Positions 8,327 through 17,039 are shown, numbered from the stretch's first letter. The stretch: 64,000 bases of DNA from RHKX01 sp035759925 (GCA_035759925.1 DASTTY010000045.1:1-64000), one strand, 5' to 3'. Notes: a model not told the origin generated them from the letters alone. Program-made: numbers and translations.

Positions 8327-9022
8327 TCAGACGGCGGCGCCGACGAGCGCGCCGATCCCGGACGTGACCGCCATCGCAAGCGCGCCCCAGATCACGACCC
8401 GGGCGGTCGCGACCGCCCGGCTGCCGCCGCCGAGCCGGGCGCCGGACCAGCCGAGGATCGCGAGCGCGACGACGGTCACGACGACGCAGGTCACGATGCG
8501 CGCGGAGGCGGGCGCGGCGGCGACGGCGATCACCGGGAGGATCGCCCCCGCCGAGAAGGACAGCGCGGACGCCCAGGCCGCCTGGAACGGGCGGGCCTGG
8601 CGCTCCTCGGTGAGCCCGAGCTCGTCCCGCGCGTGGGCCTGCAGGGCATCGCTATCGGTCAGGGCCTGCGCAACCCTGTTCGCCAGGTCGGGCTGCAGCC
8701 CGCGACTCTCGTAGATCCCGGCGAGCTCGCGCAGCTCGCCCTCCGGATCGCTGCGAAGCTCCTTGCGCTCGAGCGTCAGATCGGCCCGCTCGGAGTCCCG
8801 CTGCGAGCTGACCGAGACGTACTCGCCGGCTGCCATGGACAGCGCCCCCGCTGCCAGCCCGGCGATTCCGGCGGTGACGATCGCCGTCCCGGATGCGCCG
8901 GAAGCGGCGACGCCGAGGACGAGGCTGGCAGTCGAGACGATCCCGTCGTTGGCGCCGAGGATCGCCGCCCGCAGCCAACCCGACCGGTAGCTGAGGTGGG
9001 TCTCGGTGTGGCGGCGACGCAT
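8327..9022 (-). CDS. VIT1/CCC1-family iron/manganese transporter
   Basis: A 231-residue membrane protein of the VIT/CCC1 family, which moves Fe2+ or Mn2+ across membranes. The N-terminal GWLRAAILGANDGIVSTASL and GALSMAAGEYVSVSSQRDSE are family hallmarks; a polar, Glu-rich insert (~80-145) corresponds to the cytoplasmic metal-binding domain, and three further membrane helices follow. ATG at 9022 lies 7 bases after TACCCT on the minus strand (probably leaderless). It is divergent from the PAP2 gene, with a 53-base shared promoter region. Confidence 0.87.
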   Translation of the reverse strand: MRRRHTETHLSYRSGWLRAAILGANDGIVSTASLVLGVAASGASGTAIVTAGIAGLAAGALSMAAGEYVSVSSQRDSERADLTLERKELRSDPEGELRELAGIYESRGLQPDLANRVAQALTDSDALQAHARDELGLTEERQARPFQAAWASALSFSAGAILPVIAVAAAPASARIVTCVVVTVVALAILGWSGARLGGGSRAVATARVVIWGALAMAVTSGIGALVGAAV

Positions 9023-9029
9023 GCCGGCA

Positions 9030-9067
9030 AGGGTATTGGCGGGCTTGCCGCCCCGAGGGCGTAGGCT
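9030..9067. promoter_or_regulatory. Divergent leaderless promoters, VIT-family gene and PAP2 gene
   Basis: TACCCT on the minus strand (9035-9030) serves the VIT gene with a 7-base gap to its ATG. TAGGCT on the plus strand (9062-9067) serves the PAP2 gene with an 8-base gap to its GTG. Confidence 0.42.
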
Positions 9068-9075
9068 CTGCGGCC

Positions 9076-9672
9076 GTGGACCTGTCCCTGTTCGAGAGCG
9101 TCAACGGGTTCGCCGTGCATCACGACGGCTTCGAGGACGTCCTCCGCTTCTTCGCGGTCGATGCTCAGTACTTCTTCATCGCGCTGCTCGCGGTCCTCTT
9201 TCTGGCGCGCGGCAAGTGGGAGTCACGGAACGCCCGCCACGGCGTCGTCGCCGCCGGGTTCAGCGCCGCCCTTGCGCTCGCCCTCGCGCAGCTGATCACG
9301 CACGTCTGGGACCGGCCGCGGCCGTTCGTCGCCCATCCCGACGTCGCCCACCTGTTCGTCCCGCCGTCCCTCGATCCGTCCTTCCCGAGCGACCACGCGA
9401 CGGCGGCGTTCGCAATCGCGGTCTCGATCTTCCTTCGGAACCGCCGGATCGGCGCGATCGCGCTCGTGATGGCCACGATCCTCGCGGTCGCGAGGGTCGC
9501 GGTCGGGGTCCACTATCCAGGCGACGTCGTCGCCGGTGCCCTGCTCGGCACGCTCTGCGCGCTGTTCTTCTGGCTACCGGTCGTGCGGCGGCCGCTCAAC
9601 GCCCTCGCCGACTGGGTGGCCGGGCTCTACGACGCCGCCGTCGACCGGTTGCCGGTCGGCCGGCCGGCGTGA
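9076..9672 (+). CDS. PAP2-family phosphatase (undecaprenyl-diphosphatase-like)
   Basis: A 198-residue membrane phosphatase with the three PAP2 signature motifs: WDRPRPF, PSDHA (the PSGH-type motif, Asp replacing Gly) and ARVAVGVHYPGDV with the catalytic His and Asp. Such enzymes remove phosphate from lipid pyrophosphates, for example recycling undecaprenyl pyrophosphate during wall synthesis; the substrate here is not provable. Five or six hydrophobic segments are visible. The GTG start is probably leaderless. The stop overlaps the start of the acetyltransferase gene (GTGA). Confidence 0.85.
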   Translation: MDLSLFESVNGFAVHHDGFEDVLRFFAVDAQYFFIALLAVLFLARGKWESRNARHGVVAAGFSAALALALAQLITHVWDRPRPFVAHPDVAHLFVPPSLDPSFPSDHATAAFAIAVSIFLRNRRIGAIALVMATILAVARVAVGVHYPGDVVAGALLGTLCALFFWLPVVRRPLNALADWVAGLYDAAVDRLPVGRPA

Positions 9673-10424
9673 ACGACGGCGAGGCCGCGGCCAGCCGGGC
9701 ACGCGCCTGGCACCACGCTCGCCAGGAGCTGATCTGCGACGTCGCCGAGACGTGGGCACACGGGGTGATCCTTCGCGCGACCCGCTATCCCGACTACTGG
9801 GACTTCAACCTGGTCCGGGTCGATGAGGAGCCGGCGATGGACGTACAGGAGCTGATCACGATCGCCGACGAAGCGCTCGCCGACGCCTCGCACCGACGGA
9901 TCGACTTCGACGCGGCCGCCGCCGCCGACCCGCTGCGGCCGGGGTTCGAGGCGATCGGTTGGCACGCGCTGCGCCTGCTCTACATGCGTCACGAGGCGAT
10001 GGCTCCCGATGTCGCGGGGATGGCGGTGGAGGAGGTGCCCTACGAGGCGGCCGGGGCTCTGCGGACGGCCTGGCATGCCGAGGACTTTCCCGGACAGGAT
10101 CCCGGCGAATACCCCGGGCAGGCCCGCGAGGTGGCGCTTTCCCGCGGCGCGCGCGTCTTCGCCGTCATCGAGGCCGGCGAGCCGATCGCCTTCGCGCAGA
10201 TCGAACACGTCGCCGGGTCGGCGGAGATCACCCATGTCTACGTACGTTCCGACCGGCGGGGCAACGGGATCGGGACCGCGATCACGCGGGCGTCGATCGA
10301 CGCCGCCGGCGAAGTCGACGACCTCTGGATCTCGGCCGACGACGAGGATCGGCCCAAGGAGCTGTACGCGCGGCTCGGCTTCCGGCCCGCCTGGCTTTCG
10401 ATGGAGCTGACGCGGCTCCCCTGA
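9669..10424 (+). CDS. GNAT-family N-acetyltransferase
   Basis: A 251-residue protein whose C-terminal half is a GNAT fold: EITHVYVRSDRRGNGIGTAI holds the acetyl-CoA-binding R/Q-x-x-G-x-G/A loop, and KELYARLGFRPAW is the usual final strand. The N-terminal half (RATRYPDYWDFNLVRVDE) looks like a degenerate second GNAT domain, as in other double-domain acetyltransferases. The acceptor is unknown. GTG at 9669 overlaps the PAP2 stop by 4 bases, so both are made from one message. Confidence 0.82.
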   Translation: MNDGEAAASRARAWHHARQELICDVAETWAHGVILRATRYPDYWDFNLVRVDEEPAMDVQELITIADEALADASHRRIDFDAAAAADPLRPGFEAIGWHALRLLYMRHEAMAPDVAGMAVEEVPYEAAGALRTAWHAEDFPGQDPGEYPGQAREVALSRGARVFAVIEAGEPIAFAQIEHVAGSAEITHVYVRSDRRGNGIGTAITRASIDAAGEVDDLWISADDEDRPKELYARLGFRPAWLSMELTRLP

Positions 10425-10455
10425 GCCGCGAGGCGCGGGCGACGGTTTCGGCGCG

Positions 10456-11685
10456 TCAGCGCCGCGAGACGAATGCGGAGCGGATCACCCCGGTGCGCAT
10501 CCGCTGCGGGTGGTCGCCGACCTTGATCCGGGCGACTTCGCGGCCGGTCCGGAACGAGATCACCGCCACCCGGTCGTTGCCGGCGACCGAAACGAAGCAG
10601 TACCTGCCGTTCTCGCTCGCCGCCGACCAGTAGGGCACCTTGCCGACCTCGACCCGGCGCTGCAGCGCGAAGGGCTTACGGGTGACGATCGCCGCGTAGT
10701 TCGACATCGTCCCGGCGACGCAGAGCTTCGTCCCCGCAGGGTTCATCGTGAGGCCGTGGTGGGCGGAGTCGAGGAGGAAATCGGTGCGCGGCATCCCCTT
10801 CGCCGCCCCGAGCGGCAGGTCGAGGACGTCGACGACCACGTCCTTGCGGAGGTCGTACTTGACGATCCCGAAGAAGAACGAGACCTGGAAGTAGACGTAG
10901 CGCTCGTTCGGGGTGATCGCCATCGGCCGGACGGCGGCGCTCATGCCGGGGTAGCCGGCCTCGGCCAGCTTCTCGCCCATGTCGATCGCCTTGATGACCT
11001 TCATCGTCCGCGCGTCGACGACCTCGAACAGGCGCTCGCCCTTCGTGGCGTCCATCGACGGGTCGTCGGTGTCGGTGTAGACGGTGCCGATGCTGGCGTG
11101 GTAGATCAGCTTCCCGTCCTTCGAGAAGTTGTTCTCGTGCGGCGAGTCGCCGGAGGGGAAGGTGTCGATGACCTTGCCGGTCCTGGTCCTGATCACATCG
11201 ACCACGTTCGCGGTCGATGCCGAGACGAGCAGCCGGCGGCCGTCGGCGGAGATCGCCATGTGGTCGGCGCGATAGCCGTCGACCTTCGCCCGCCAGACGA
11301 TCTCCTCGGTCTTCAGGTCGATCGCGACGACGTCGGCGAAGCTCGGCCGCGAGAAATAGACGACGCGACCGTCCGGCGAGGTGAAGCCGTCGTCGACGTA
11401 CTGGTTGTGCCCCTCGCCGATCAGCTCGCGGATCAGGTCGAAGAACGCGGTGGCGACCGGGTCGGAGTGGATCTCGGCGATCCGCTGCTCGGCGTCGGGG
11501 ATGACGTTGATCCGTTCGAGCCGCTCGAACGTGCGCGGGTCGATCAGGTCGGCGGTGCCGGCCCAGTTGTTGCTGACGACGAGGACGTCGCGCTTGCCGC
11601 GCTGCTTGGCGTCGACGGCGGCCGGAACGAGCGCGCCGATCAGCGCGACCGCAACGATCGCCAATACCGGACGTAGGACCTTCAC
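10456..11685 (-). CDS. Secreted YncE-like beta-propeller protein
   Basis: A 409-residue exported protein. The N-terminus VLRPVLAIVAVALIGALVP with a following AVDA is a signal peptide. The rest has WD/YVTN-type propeller repeats: DVLVVSNNWAGTADLIDPRT, RVVYFSRPSFADVVAIDLKT, RRLLVSASTANVVDVIRTRT, RYVYFQVSFFFGIVKYDLR and RYCFVSVAGNDRVAVISFRT. YncE-like proteins often bind partners or DNA outside the membrane; no enzyme site is evident. The GTG start has GGGAG about 10 bases upstream. It is divergent from the Nramp-like gene. Confidence 0.78.
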   Translation of the reverse strand: MKVLRPVLAIVAVALIGALVPAAVDAKQRGKRDVLVVSNNWAGTADLIDPRTFERLERINVIPDAEQRIAEIHSDPVATAFFDLIRELIGEGHNQYVDDGFTSPDGRVVYFSRPSFADVVAIDLKTEEIVWRAKVDGYRADHMAISADGRRLLVSASTANVVDVIRTRTGKVIDTFPSGDSPHENNFSKDGKLIYHASIGTVYTDTDDPSMDATKGERLFEVVDARTMKVIKAIDMGEKLAEAGYPGMSAAVRPMAITPNERYVYFQVSFFFGIVKYDLRKDVVVDVLDLPLGAAKGMPRTDFLLDSAHHGLTMNPAGTKLCVAGTMSNYAAIVTRKPFALQRRVEVGKVPYWSAASENGRYCFVSVAGNDRVAVISFRTGREVARIKVGDHPQRMRTGVIRSAFVSRR

Positions 11686-11771
11686 TTCGGAATCGCTCCC
11701 TTCCCGCCTTCGCGGGGGACTGTAGCGACCGGCGCTGGAGGCGGGGCCGAGGATGCGACGTCGGCGTCGGC

Positions 11772-11777
11772 GAGAAT
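11772..11777 (+). promoter_or_regulatory. Candidate leaderless -10 element for the Nramp-like gene
   Basis: GAGAAT lies 6 bases before the GTG start at 11784. Four of six positions match the consensus, so this is one of the weaker sites of the leaderless set. Confidence 0.3.
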
Positions 11778-11783
11778 GCGGCC

Positions 11784-13073
11784 GTGCCGCGCCCCCATCC
11801 CGTCGGTCGCCACGTCCATGAGCGCGTCCGCAAGCGGCGCCGCCATGGGCTCCGGATCGGTGGGGTCGCGGCGCTACTGGCTGTCGTCGGCCCGGGCATC
11901 CTCGCCGGCCTCTCCGATGACGACCCGCCGGGGATAACGACCTACTCGAAGCTCGGCGCCGATTACGGTTACGAACTGATCTGGGTGGTCGTCGTCGCGA
12001 CGATCGCGCTGATCGTCTTCCACGAGGTCGCGGTGCGGACCGGCGTCGTCACCGGCAAGGGGCTGATGACCCTGGTCCACGAGCGGCACGGGCCGCGCAC
12101 GGCAGCCGCGGTCGTCGGCGCACTCGTCGTCGCCAACTTCGGGACGCTCTGCGCCGAGTTCGCCGGGCTCGCCGCCGGCGCGCAGCTCCTCTTCGGGGTC
12201 GGACGGGGGGTCGCGATCCCGGTCGCCTGCGTGGCCGTGGCGCTGCTCGTCCTCCGCGGCAGCTTCCACCGCGTCGAGCACGTCCTGCTCGCCCTCAGTG
12301 CGGTCTTCGTGACCTACGTCGTCGCCGGCTTCCTCGCCGCGCCCGACTGGGGCGAGGCGGCCCGTGGCGCCGTCGTTCCCTCGCTGCCCGAAGGTCGGGA
12401 TGCGATCCTCGCCGTCGTCGCGACGATCGGCACGACCCTGGCGCCCTGGGGCCTCGCGTTCATCCAGTCCTATGCGGTCGACAAGCGACTCAAGCCCAGC
12501 GACCTCCGCTTCGAGCGGATCGACGTCGTCACCGGGGCGGTGATGACCGGCGTCATCGCCGTCTTCGTGGTCGTCGCCTGCGCCGCGACGCTGCACGCCG
12601 GCGGGATCGAGATCGACACCGCCGGCGACGCCGCCAGCGCTCTCGAGCCGCTGGCGGGCGCCGCCGCGAGCGACCTGTTCGCGGTCGGGTTCATCGGCGC
12701 CGCCCTGCTCGCGATCGCGATCGTCCCGCTCTCGACCGCCTACTCGCTGGCCGAGTCGCGCGGTCGTCCCGCCGACCTCGACGACAGCTTCTCGCAGGCG
12801 CGGCTCTTCTACGCCGGCTACGGAGTGGTCCTCGTCGCGGCCGCTGTCCTCGTCGCCCTGCCGGGCGTCCCGATCGTCCCGCTCCTCTATCTCAGCCAGG
12901 CGCTCAACGCGATCCTGCTGCTCGCGATCCTTCCCTTCATCCGCAACCTCGCTCGCGATCCCGAGGTGATGGGCGAGCACCGCCTCGGGCCCGCCGCCCG
13001 TATCGCCACGGCAGCGACGATCGCGCTCGTCGCCGGCTCGGTCCTGGTCCTCGCCTGGCTGACGATCAGCTGA
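11784..13073 (+). CDS. Nramp-superfamily divalent metal transporter with non-canonical metal-site motifs
   Basis: A 429-residue protein with about eleven membrane helices and the overall Nramp pattern (GPGILAGLSDDDPPGITTYS in TM1, GTTLAPWGLAFIQSYAVDKR around TM6, LSTAYSLAESRG later). Classical Nramp transporters bind Mn2+ or Fe2+ through DPGN in TM1 and MPH in TM6; here TM1 reads DDDPPGITT and TM6 lacks both the metal-binding Met and the following His. This matches a divergent Nramp-related clade and could mean another ion, such as Mg2+, or altered coupling. It converges on the CBS gene 10 bases away. Confidence 0.8.
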   Translation: MPRPHPVGRHVHERVRKRRRHGLRIGGVAALLAVVGPGILAGLSDDDPPGITTYSKLGADYGYELIWVVVVATIALIVFHEVAVRTGVVTGKGLMTLVHERHGPRTAAAVVGALVVANFGTLCAEFAGLAAGAQLLFGVGRGVAIPVACVAVALLVLRGSFHRVEHVLLALSAVFVTYVVAGFLAAPDWGEAARGAVVPSLPEGRDAILAVVATIGTTLAPWGLAFIQSYAVDKRLKPSDLRFERIDVVTGAVMTGVIAVFVVVACAATLHAGGIEIDTAGDAASALEPLAGAAASDLFAVGFIGAALLAIAIVPLSTAYSLAESRGRPADLDDSFSQARLFYAGYGVVLVAAAVLVALPGVPIVPLLYLSQALNAILLLAILPFIRNLARDPEVMGEHRLGPAARIATAATIALVAGSVLVLAWLTIS

Positions 13074-13083
13074 GCGCCAGCCG

Positions 13084-13515
13084 CTAGCGCCGGGAGATCG
13101 CCCTTGCCACGTCGAGCGAAGAGAGGATCCCGGCCGGGCGCCAGCGATCGTCACGGACGATCAGATGGGCGACGCCATGCTCGGCAAGCAGCTGGGTGGC
13201 TCGCTCGAGGGTGTCGTCGCGGCCGATGCTGACCGCCTCGGTCCCGGCGATGTCGGCCGCTTGGAGCTCGTCGAAGCGGCCTGACCCTGCAGCGGCGATC
13301 AGGTCGGCGTCGGCGATGATCGGCGGGTCTTCGCTCTCATCGTCGACGACGACGGCGTGGACGCGGTTGTCGGCCATCATCCAGGCGACCTCCTCGAGCG
13401 GCGCGTCGGCAGGACAGCTGAGGATGCCGACGTTCGCATAATCGTCGACCCAGCGGCCCGCGAGCCACTCGGGAAAGGTGCGCTCGCGCTCGTCGCGTTC
13501 GGTCTCGGTGCTCAT
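13084..13515 (-). CDS. Two-CBS-domain protein
   Basis: A 143-residue soluble protein made of two CBS modules. The first runs through CPADAPLEEVAWMMADNRVH and AVVVDDESEDPPIIADADL; the second through VSIGRDDTLERATQLLAEHG and AHLIVRDDRWRPAGILSSLD. CBS pairs bind adenine nucleotides and act as energy sensors, but nothing here shows the partner. ATG at 13515 is 6 bases after TAGATT on the minus strand (leaderless). Confidence 0.85.
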   Translation of the reverse strand: MSTETERDERERTFPEWLAGRWVDDYANVGILSCPADAPLEEVAWMMADNRVHAVVVDDESEDPPIIADADLIAAAGSGRFDELQAADIAGTEAVSIGRDDTLERATQLLAEHGVAHLIVRDDRWRPAGILSSLDVARAISRR

Positions 13516-13521
13516 GCCGTC

Positions 13522-13527
13522 AATCTA
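13522..13527 (-). promoter_or_regulatory. -10 element of a leaderless promoter for the CBS gene
   Basis: TAGATT on the minus strand with a 6-base gap to the ATG. Confidence 0.45.
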
Positions 13528-13627
13528 GGCGCCGCCCGGCCTCCACCCATCGGAGTTGACGACCGGTTTCGTTCGGTACCGGCTACTGAGTCGGCGCGCG
13601 ACAGCGCCGAGGCCGCCACGGGCCCGC

Positions 13628-13653
13628 GGTTTCGCGTCAGCGGCGGCGGGTAG
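13628..13653 (+). promoter_or_regulatory. SigB/SigF-type stress promoter upstream of the DUF6458 gene
   Basis: GGTTT, 15 bases, GGGTAG: the best stress-sigma match in the window. TAGCCT (13651-13656) overlaps it and might act as a housekeeping -10. The transcript would start about 40 bases before the ATG. The rest of the 13516-13700 gap holds nothing else I recognise. Confidence 0.48.
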
Positions 13654-13700
13654 CCTGCCGAAAGCAGTCCATCAGGCGGCCACACGGAGGTAGTTGACAG

Positions 13701-13925
13701 ATGACGATGGGAATGGGACTTCTGCTGATCGCGATCGGCGCGATCCTCCGCTATGCCGTCAACGACTCCTGGGACGCGGTCGATCTCACCGTCGTCGGTC
13801 TGATCCTGATGGTCGTCGGTGCCGTCGCCTTCATCGTCGGCGCGATCTACGCGTTCGGCTACTCGCGCCGGCGGCCGGACGAGTTGCCGCCGGACCCGCG
13901 CTACCCGCCCGACCAGCGCTACTGA
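13701..13925 (+). CDS. DUF6458-type small membrane protein
   Basis: A 74-residue protein with two membrane helices (GMGLLLIAIGAILRYAV and VVGLILMVVGAVAFIVGAI) and a polar Arg/Pro-rich tail ending YPPDQRY. The pattern, including the loop VNDSWDAVDL, fits the actinobacterial DUF6458-type proteins, whose function is unknown. GGAGG lies 10 bases before the ATG; a second in-frame ATG follows at 13707. The stress-type promoter resembles that of the DUF6131 gene. Confidence 0.72.
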   Translation: MTMGMGLLLIAIGAILRYAVNDSWDAVDLTVVGLILMVVGAVAFIVGAIYAFGYSRRRPDELPPDPRYPPDQRY

Positions 13926-13944
13926 GCCCGGCCGGCGTCGCGAC

Positions 13945-14967
13945 CTAGCGGCGCCGGGCCCCCTCGAGCACGTCGAGCATCTTCGCCGCCTCGGTGCGGA
14001 CGTCGTGGAGCCGCGCCGCCTCGCGCGCAGCCCGGTTCGGGGTCGGCATCGCAGCCGTCCGCTCGAGCGCCGCGAGCAGCGCGGAGTCGTCGCCGGGCGA
14101 AACGAGGACCCCGGCTTCCGGCGGCACGAACTCCGGCGGCCCGCCCTCGGTGGTTGCGATGACCGAGCGCTCCATCGCCATTCCCTCGAGCGTCGCCTGG
14201 CCGAACGGCTCGATCTTCGAGGGCTGGCAGAGGACGTCGCAGGCGGCCACCCACTGCGGCACCTCGCTCTGCGGGACCCGCCCGACGACCCGCACTCCCG
14301 GCCGGCCCTCGAGCCGGGGACGGAGCGGTCCGTCGCCGACGAACGCGAGGCGACCCCGACCGAGCGCCGCGAACGCGTCGGCGAGGGCGACGACGTTCTT
14401 GCGGTCGATCAGCGAGCCGACGCAGAGAAACGACGGGCCCTCGCCGCCCCAGCCGAGCCCCTCCCGGGCGGGCTCGGCGTCGGCGGGGGTGAAGGCCTCG
14501 AGGTCGATGCCGCAGTCGGCGATCGCGGTCTTCGCGGCCGCCGCCGGGATCGACGCAGTGAGCCGATCGGCGAGCCAGCGCGAGTTCGAGATGACTGCCG
14601 CCGCGCGGGAGACCACCGGGACGGTCGCCGCGCGGATGCCGCGGATCTCGGTCAGGTTGGCGACGTCGGTGCCGTGCGCCATCACGACCAGCGGGCAGCG
14701 GGCCGCGAGCGATGCGGCGGCACCGGCGGCCCCGGCCGGAAAGAGGAAGTGGGCGAAGACGACGTCGGGCCGAAAGCGCCGGGCGGCGGCGATCGACTTC
14801 GCTGCGAGGCTCGCGTACTTGGTCGGCGCGCCGCCGCGGCGGCTGATCGCCGTTACCTCGACCTCGTTGCCGCGGCGCTCGAGCTCACAGGTCAGCGGGA
14901 CCAGGAAGCTGCCGAGGTCCGGGTTCTCCGGGCTCGGCCACATCTGCGTGACGAGTTGGATCCTCAT
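13945..14967 (-). CDS. Glycosyltransferase family 4 protein
   Basis: A 340-residue GT-B transferase that would move a sugar from a nucleotide sugar to a glycan or lipid. The N-terminal Rossmann half contains VVMAHGTDVANL and ISNSRWLADRL; the C-terminal half carries the donor-binding region FLCVGSLIDRKN, FVGDGPLRP and the family motif KIEPFGQATLEGMAMERSVI with the E-x7-E pair. No signal peptide, so cytoplasmic or membrane-peripheral. It follows greA by 25 bases on the same strand and may be co-transcribed. Donor and acceptor are unknown. Confidence 0.85.
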   Translation of the reverse strand: MRIQLVTQMWPSPENPDLGSFLVPLTCELERRGNEVEVTAISRRGGAPTKYASLAAKSIAAARRFRPDVVFAHFLFPAGAAGAAASLAARCPLVVMAHGTDVANLTEIRGIRAATVPVVSRAAAVISNSRWLADRLTASIPAAAAKTAIADCGIDLEAFTPADAEPAREGLGWGGEGPSFLCVGSLIDRKNVVALADAFAALGRGRLAFVGDGPLRPRLEGRPGVRVVGRVPQSEVPQWVAACDVLCQPSKIEPFGQATLEGMAMERSVIATTEGGPPEFVPPEAGVLVSPGDDSALLAALERTAAMPTPNRAAREAARLHDVRTEAAKMLDVLEGARRR

Positions 14968-14992
14968 CGGCGCGGCCGGATCGCGCTCGCGT

Positions 14993-15481
14993 TCAGCCGA
15001 CCAGCTTGCTGATCGTGAACGTGCGATCGCCGCGCGGGGTCGCGACGACCACGTCGGCGCCGATCTCGGCGTCGCGGAGAGCGCTGCCGACCGGTGACTC
15101 CGCCGACAGCCGCCCCGCGTTCATATCGGCCTCGGTCGGGCCGACCAGAGTCCAGGTGTGAGTGGTGCCGGCGTCGTCGACGACCTCCGCGGTTCGCCCG
15201 AAGGCGAACCTGTCGTCGCCTTCGCCCACCTCGACGACGACTGCGTCGCGGAGCCGGGTGCGGAGGCGCTTGATCTTCGTCTCGAGGTGCGCCTGATCCT
15301 CCTTGGCAATGTGGTAGTCGGCGTTCTCCTTGAGGTCGCCGAGCTCGCGGGCCGCCTTGATCCGCTCCGCGATCTCCTTCCGCTTCGGACCCTCGAGCTC
15401 CTCGACCTCGGCCTCGAGCTCGCGCAGCCCTTCGGCCGTGATCGATTCGCCCTGCAGGGCCTCCCGCTCGTTCGCGCTCAT
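14993..15481 (-). CDS. greA: GreA/GreB-family transcript cleavage factor
   Basis: A 162-residue protein. Residues ~10-80 form the antiparallel coiled coil with the acidic tip GDLKENADYH, whose Asp and Glu reach the polymerase active site and stimulate cleavage of backtracked RNA. The C-terminal FKBP-like domain includes TWTLVGPTEADMNAGRLS and SPVGSALRDAEIGADVVV. It should rescue stalled RNA polymerase. Length and motifs are standard for the family. Confidence 0.9.
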   Translation of the reverse strand: MSANEREALQGESITAEGLRELEAEVEELEGPKRKEIAERIKAARELGDLKENADYHIAKEDQAHLETKIKRLRTRLRDAVVVEVGEGDDRFAFGRTAEVVDDAGTTHTWTLVGPTEADMNAGRLSAESPVGSALRDAEIGADVVVATPRGDRTFTISKLVG

Positions 15482-15517
15482 CCGATCACCTTGGCAGATC
15501 GCCCCCGCGGCCGGCTC

Positions 15518-16285
15518 TCAGCGTGGCTCGAGTTTTCCGAACCCCTTCTTGAGCCGGTTGCGGTCGACGTGGCCGTCGATTCCGCGCGCCCGCCCCGTGC
15601 TCGTGTACTGCCAGACGGTCCAGCCCTTGCCGGCCCAGTTCCCCGCCGGCACGAGCGGCCTCGGCACATCGAAGTTGGCGACCCAGAGCGGGTAGCCGTT
15701 GTTGGCGAACCAGGTCGAATCGCCGGTCGCCGCCCAGCTCGACGCGTTCGTGTAGATGATCGGCTTCACGTTCAGCTTCTTCTCGACCCGCTTCAGCCAG
15801 GTCCGGATCCAGATCCGCAGGGTCGCCTCGTCGAGCCGCTTGAACGGGTACTCGACGTCGAGGGCGGGGCGGAGGTCATTGCGGCGGACCTTGCTGACGA
15901 CGGCGATGAAGCGGTTCGCCTCCCGGCGGGCGTCGAGCTTCGCATCGCGACGATCCGGGCCGGCCGCGAACGCGCGGTGGTAGGCGCCGACGCGCAGTCC
16001 CGCCTCCTTGGCCTTGTGGTAGTTGCGGTCGAAGAACGGATCGCGGCCGCATTCCTCGGCGACGACGGTGCAGTCGCGGCCGTAGCCACGGCTCGCGGCG
16101 ATGTAGGCGAAGCGGATCTTCGTCTTGCCGACCTGGTTCCAGCCGATCTGACCCTGGAAGCGGGAGACGTCGATGCCCTTGACCGGCTTCCGCTTGGCGG
16201 CATCGGCGATGCCGGCGGCGGCGACGGCCAGGACCAGGAGCACGAGCGCGGCGGGAGCCGCGAGCAGGATCGAGCGGTTTCTCAT
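15518..16285 (-). CDS. Secreted GH25 lysozyme-like muramidase
   Basis: A 255-residue exported protein with a signal peptide (LLAAPAALVLLVLAVAAAG, then IADAA). The mature part is a GH25 barrel: GIDVSRFQGQIGWNQV, ALDVEYPF with the catalytic acidic pair, PIIYTNASSW, and WTVWQYTSTGRARGIDGHVD near the end. GH25 enzymes cut the MurNAc-GlcNAc bond of peptidoglycan. ATG at 16285 is chosen because it begins the signal peptide; GTG at 16300 is possible. Confidence 0.87.
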   Translation of the reverse strand: MRNRSILLAAPAALVLLVLAVAAAGIADAAKRKPVKGIDVSRFQGQIGWNQVGKTKIRFAYIAASRGYGRDCTVVAEECGRDPFFDRNYHKAKEAGLRVGAYHRAFAAGPDRRDAKLDARREANRFIAVVSKVRRNDLRPALDVEYPFKRLDEATLRIWIRTWLKRVEKKLNVKPIIYTNASSWAATGDSTWFANNGYPLWVANFDVPRPLVPAGNWAGKGWTVWQYTSTGRARGIDGHVDRNRLKKGFGKLEPR

Positions 16286-16339
16286 CAACGGCTGCAACAC
16301 GGGCAGGGCCGGATAGCTTCGCCGCCGGGCCTGCCGGTC

Positions 16340-16978
16340 CTACGGCGCGATCTCGAGGCGCCGGGCAACGGCGGCGGCGATCGTCGTCGCGATCGGACCG
16401 GCGGGATAGCCGGCGATCGTGCCGCCGCCGGAGCCGACCCGGAGACCCTCCTCCTCGCTGTGGAGCTCGATCTCGAATGCCACCGGGACCGACCGCGCCC
16501 CGAGTGGCAGGTTTCGCGCGGCGGCGCCGATCAGCGGGCCGCCGGGGATCGCAGAACGCAGCCAGGACTCGCCGGAGCGGGCCAGCTCCGCACCGGTCAC
16601 CGATCCCTCGGCCGCCATCGCGAACGGCCCCGAAGCGCGGCGGACGAGGGCGAGCGCCGCGATCGCGAACGGTCCGGCGCGGAGGTCGGTCAGCTCGACG
16701 TCGACGTCGGTGAAGCCGTCGAGGGCCCGCAGCCCACCCGCCGTCCCTTCGCTCGCTTCGCCGAGGCCGATCGTCAGGCCGCTGCCACGGACGACGAGGC
16801 GATCGCCGCGGGCCCCGAGGAGCAGCAGTGCGGGAACGGCTGCGACCGTGACCGCGGCGACGCCGCCCGACCCGGTCAGGCGGCGTTCGATCCGGCGCGC
16901 GGCGATCCGCGGCAGCAGGAGCTGGGCGAGGACTGCGGCGGCCACGGCCGCGAGGACGATCGCGATCGCGATCCACAT
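16340..16978 (-). CDS. LmeA-like (DUF2993) envelope protein
   Basis: A 212-residue protein with one N-terminal membrane anchor (IAIAIVLAAVAAAVLAQLLL) followed by LPRIAARRIERRLTGSG and repeating beta-strand blocks such as GFTDVDVELTDLRAGPF. This resembles the DUF2993/LmeA group; mycobacterial LmeA helps lipomannan elongation. The match is to the general pattern, so function is tentative. ATG at 16978 lies 7 bases after TAGCTT (leaderless) and is divergent from the GDPD fusion gene. Confidence 0.6.
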   Translation of the reverse strand: MWIAIAIVLAAVAAAVLAQLLLPRIAARRIERRLTGSGGVAAVTVAAVPALLLLGARGDRLVVRGSGLTIGLGEASEGTAGGLRALDGFTDVDVELTDLRAGPFAIAALALVRRASGPFAMAAEGSVTGAELARSGESWLRSAIPGGPLIGAAARNLPLGARSVPVAFEIELHSEEEGLRVGSGGGTIAGYPAGPIATTIAAAVARRLEIAP

Positions 16979-16985
16979 CGGACCG

Positions 16986-16991
16986 AAGCTA
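16986..16991 (-). promoter_or_regulatory. -10 element of a leaderless promoter for the LmeA-like gene
   Basis: TAGCTT on the minus strand with a 7-base gap to the ATG. Confidence 0.45.
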
Positions 16992-17039
16992 GCCCGGCGT
17001 CGCCGGCAGTCAAGTGGCGACGGGCCCGAGGCCAGCCTC

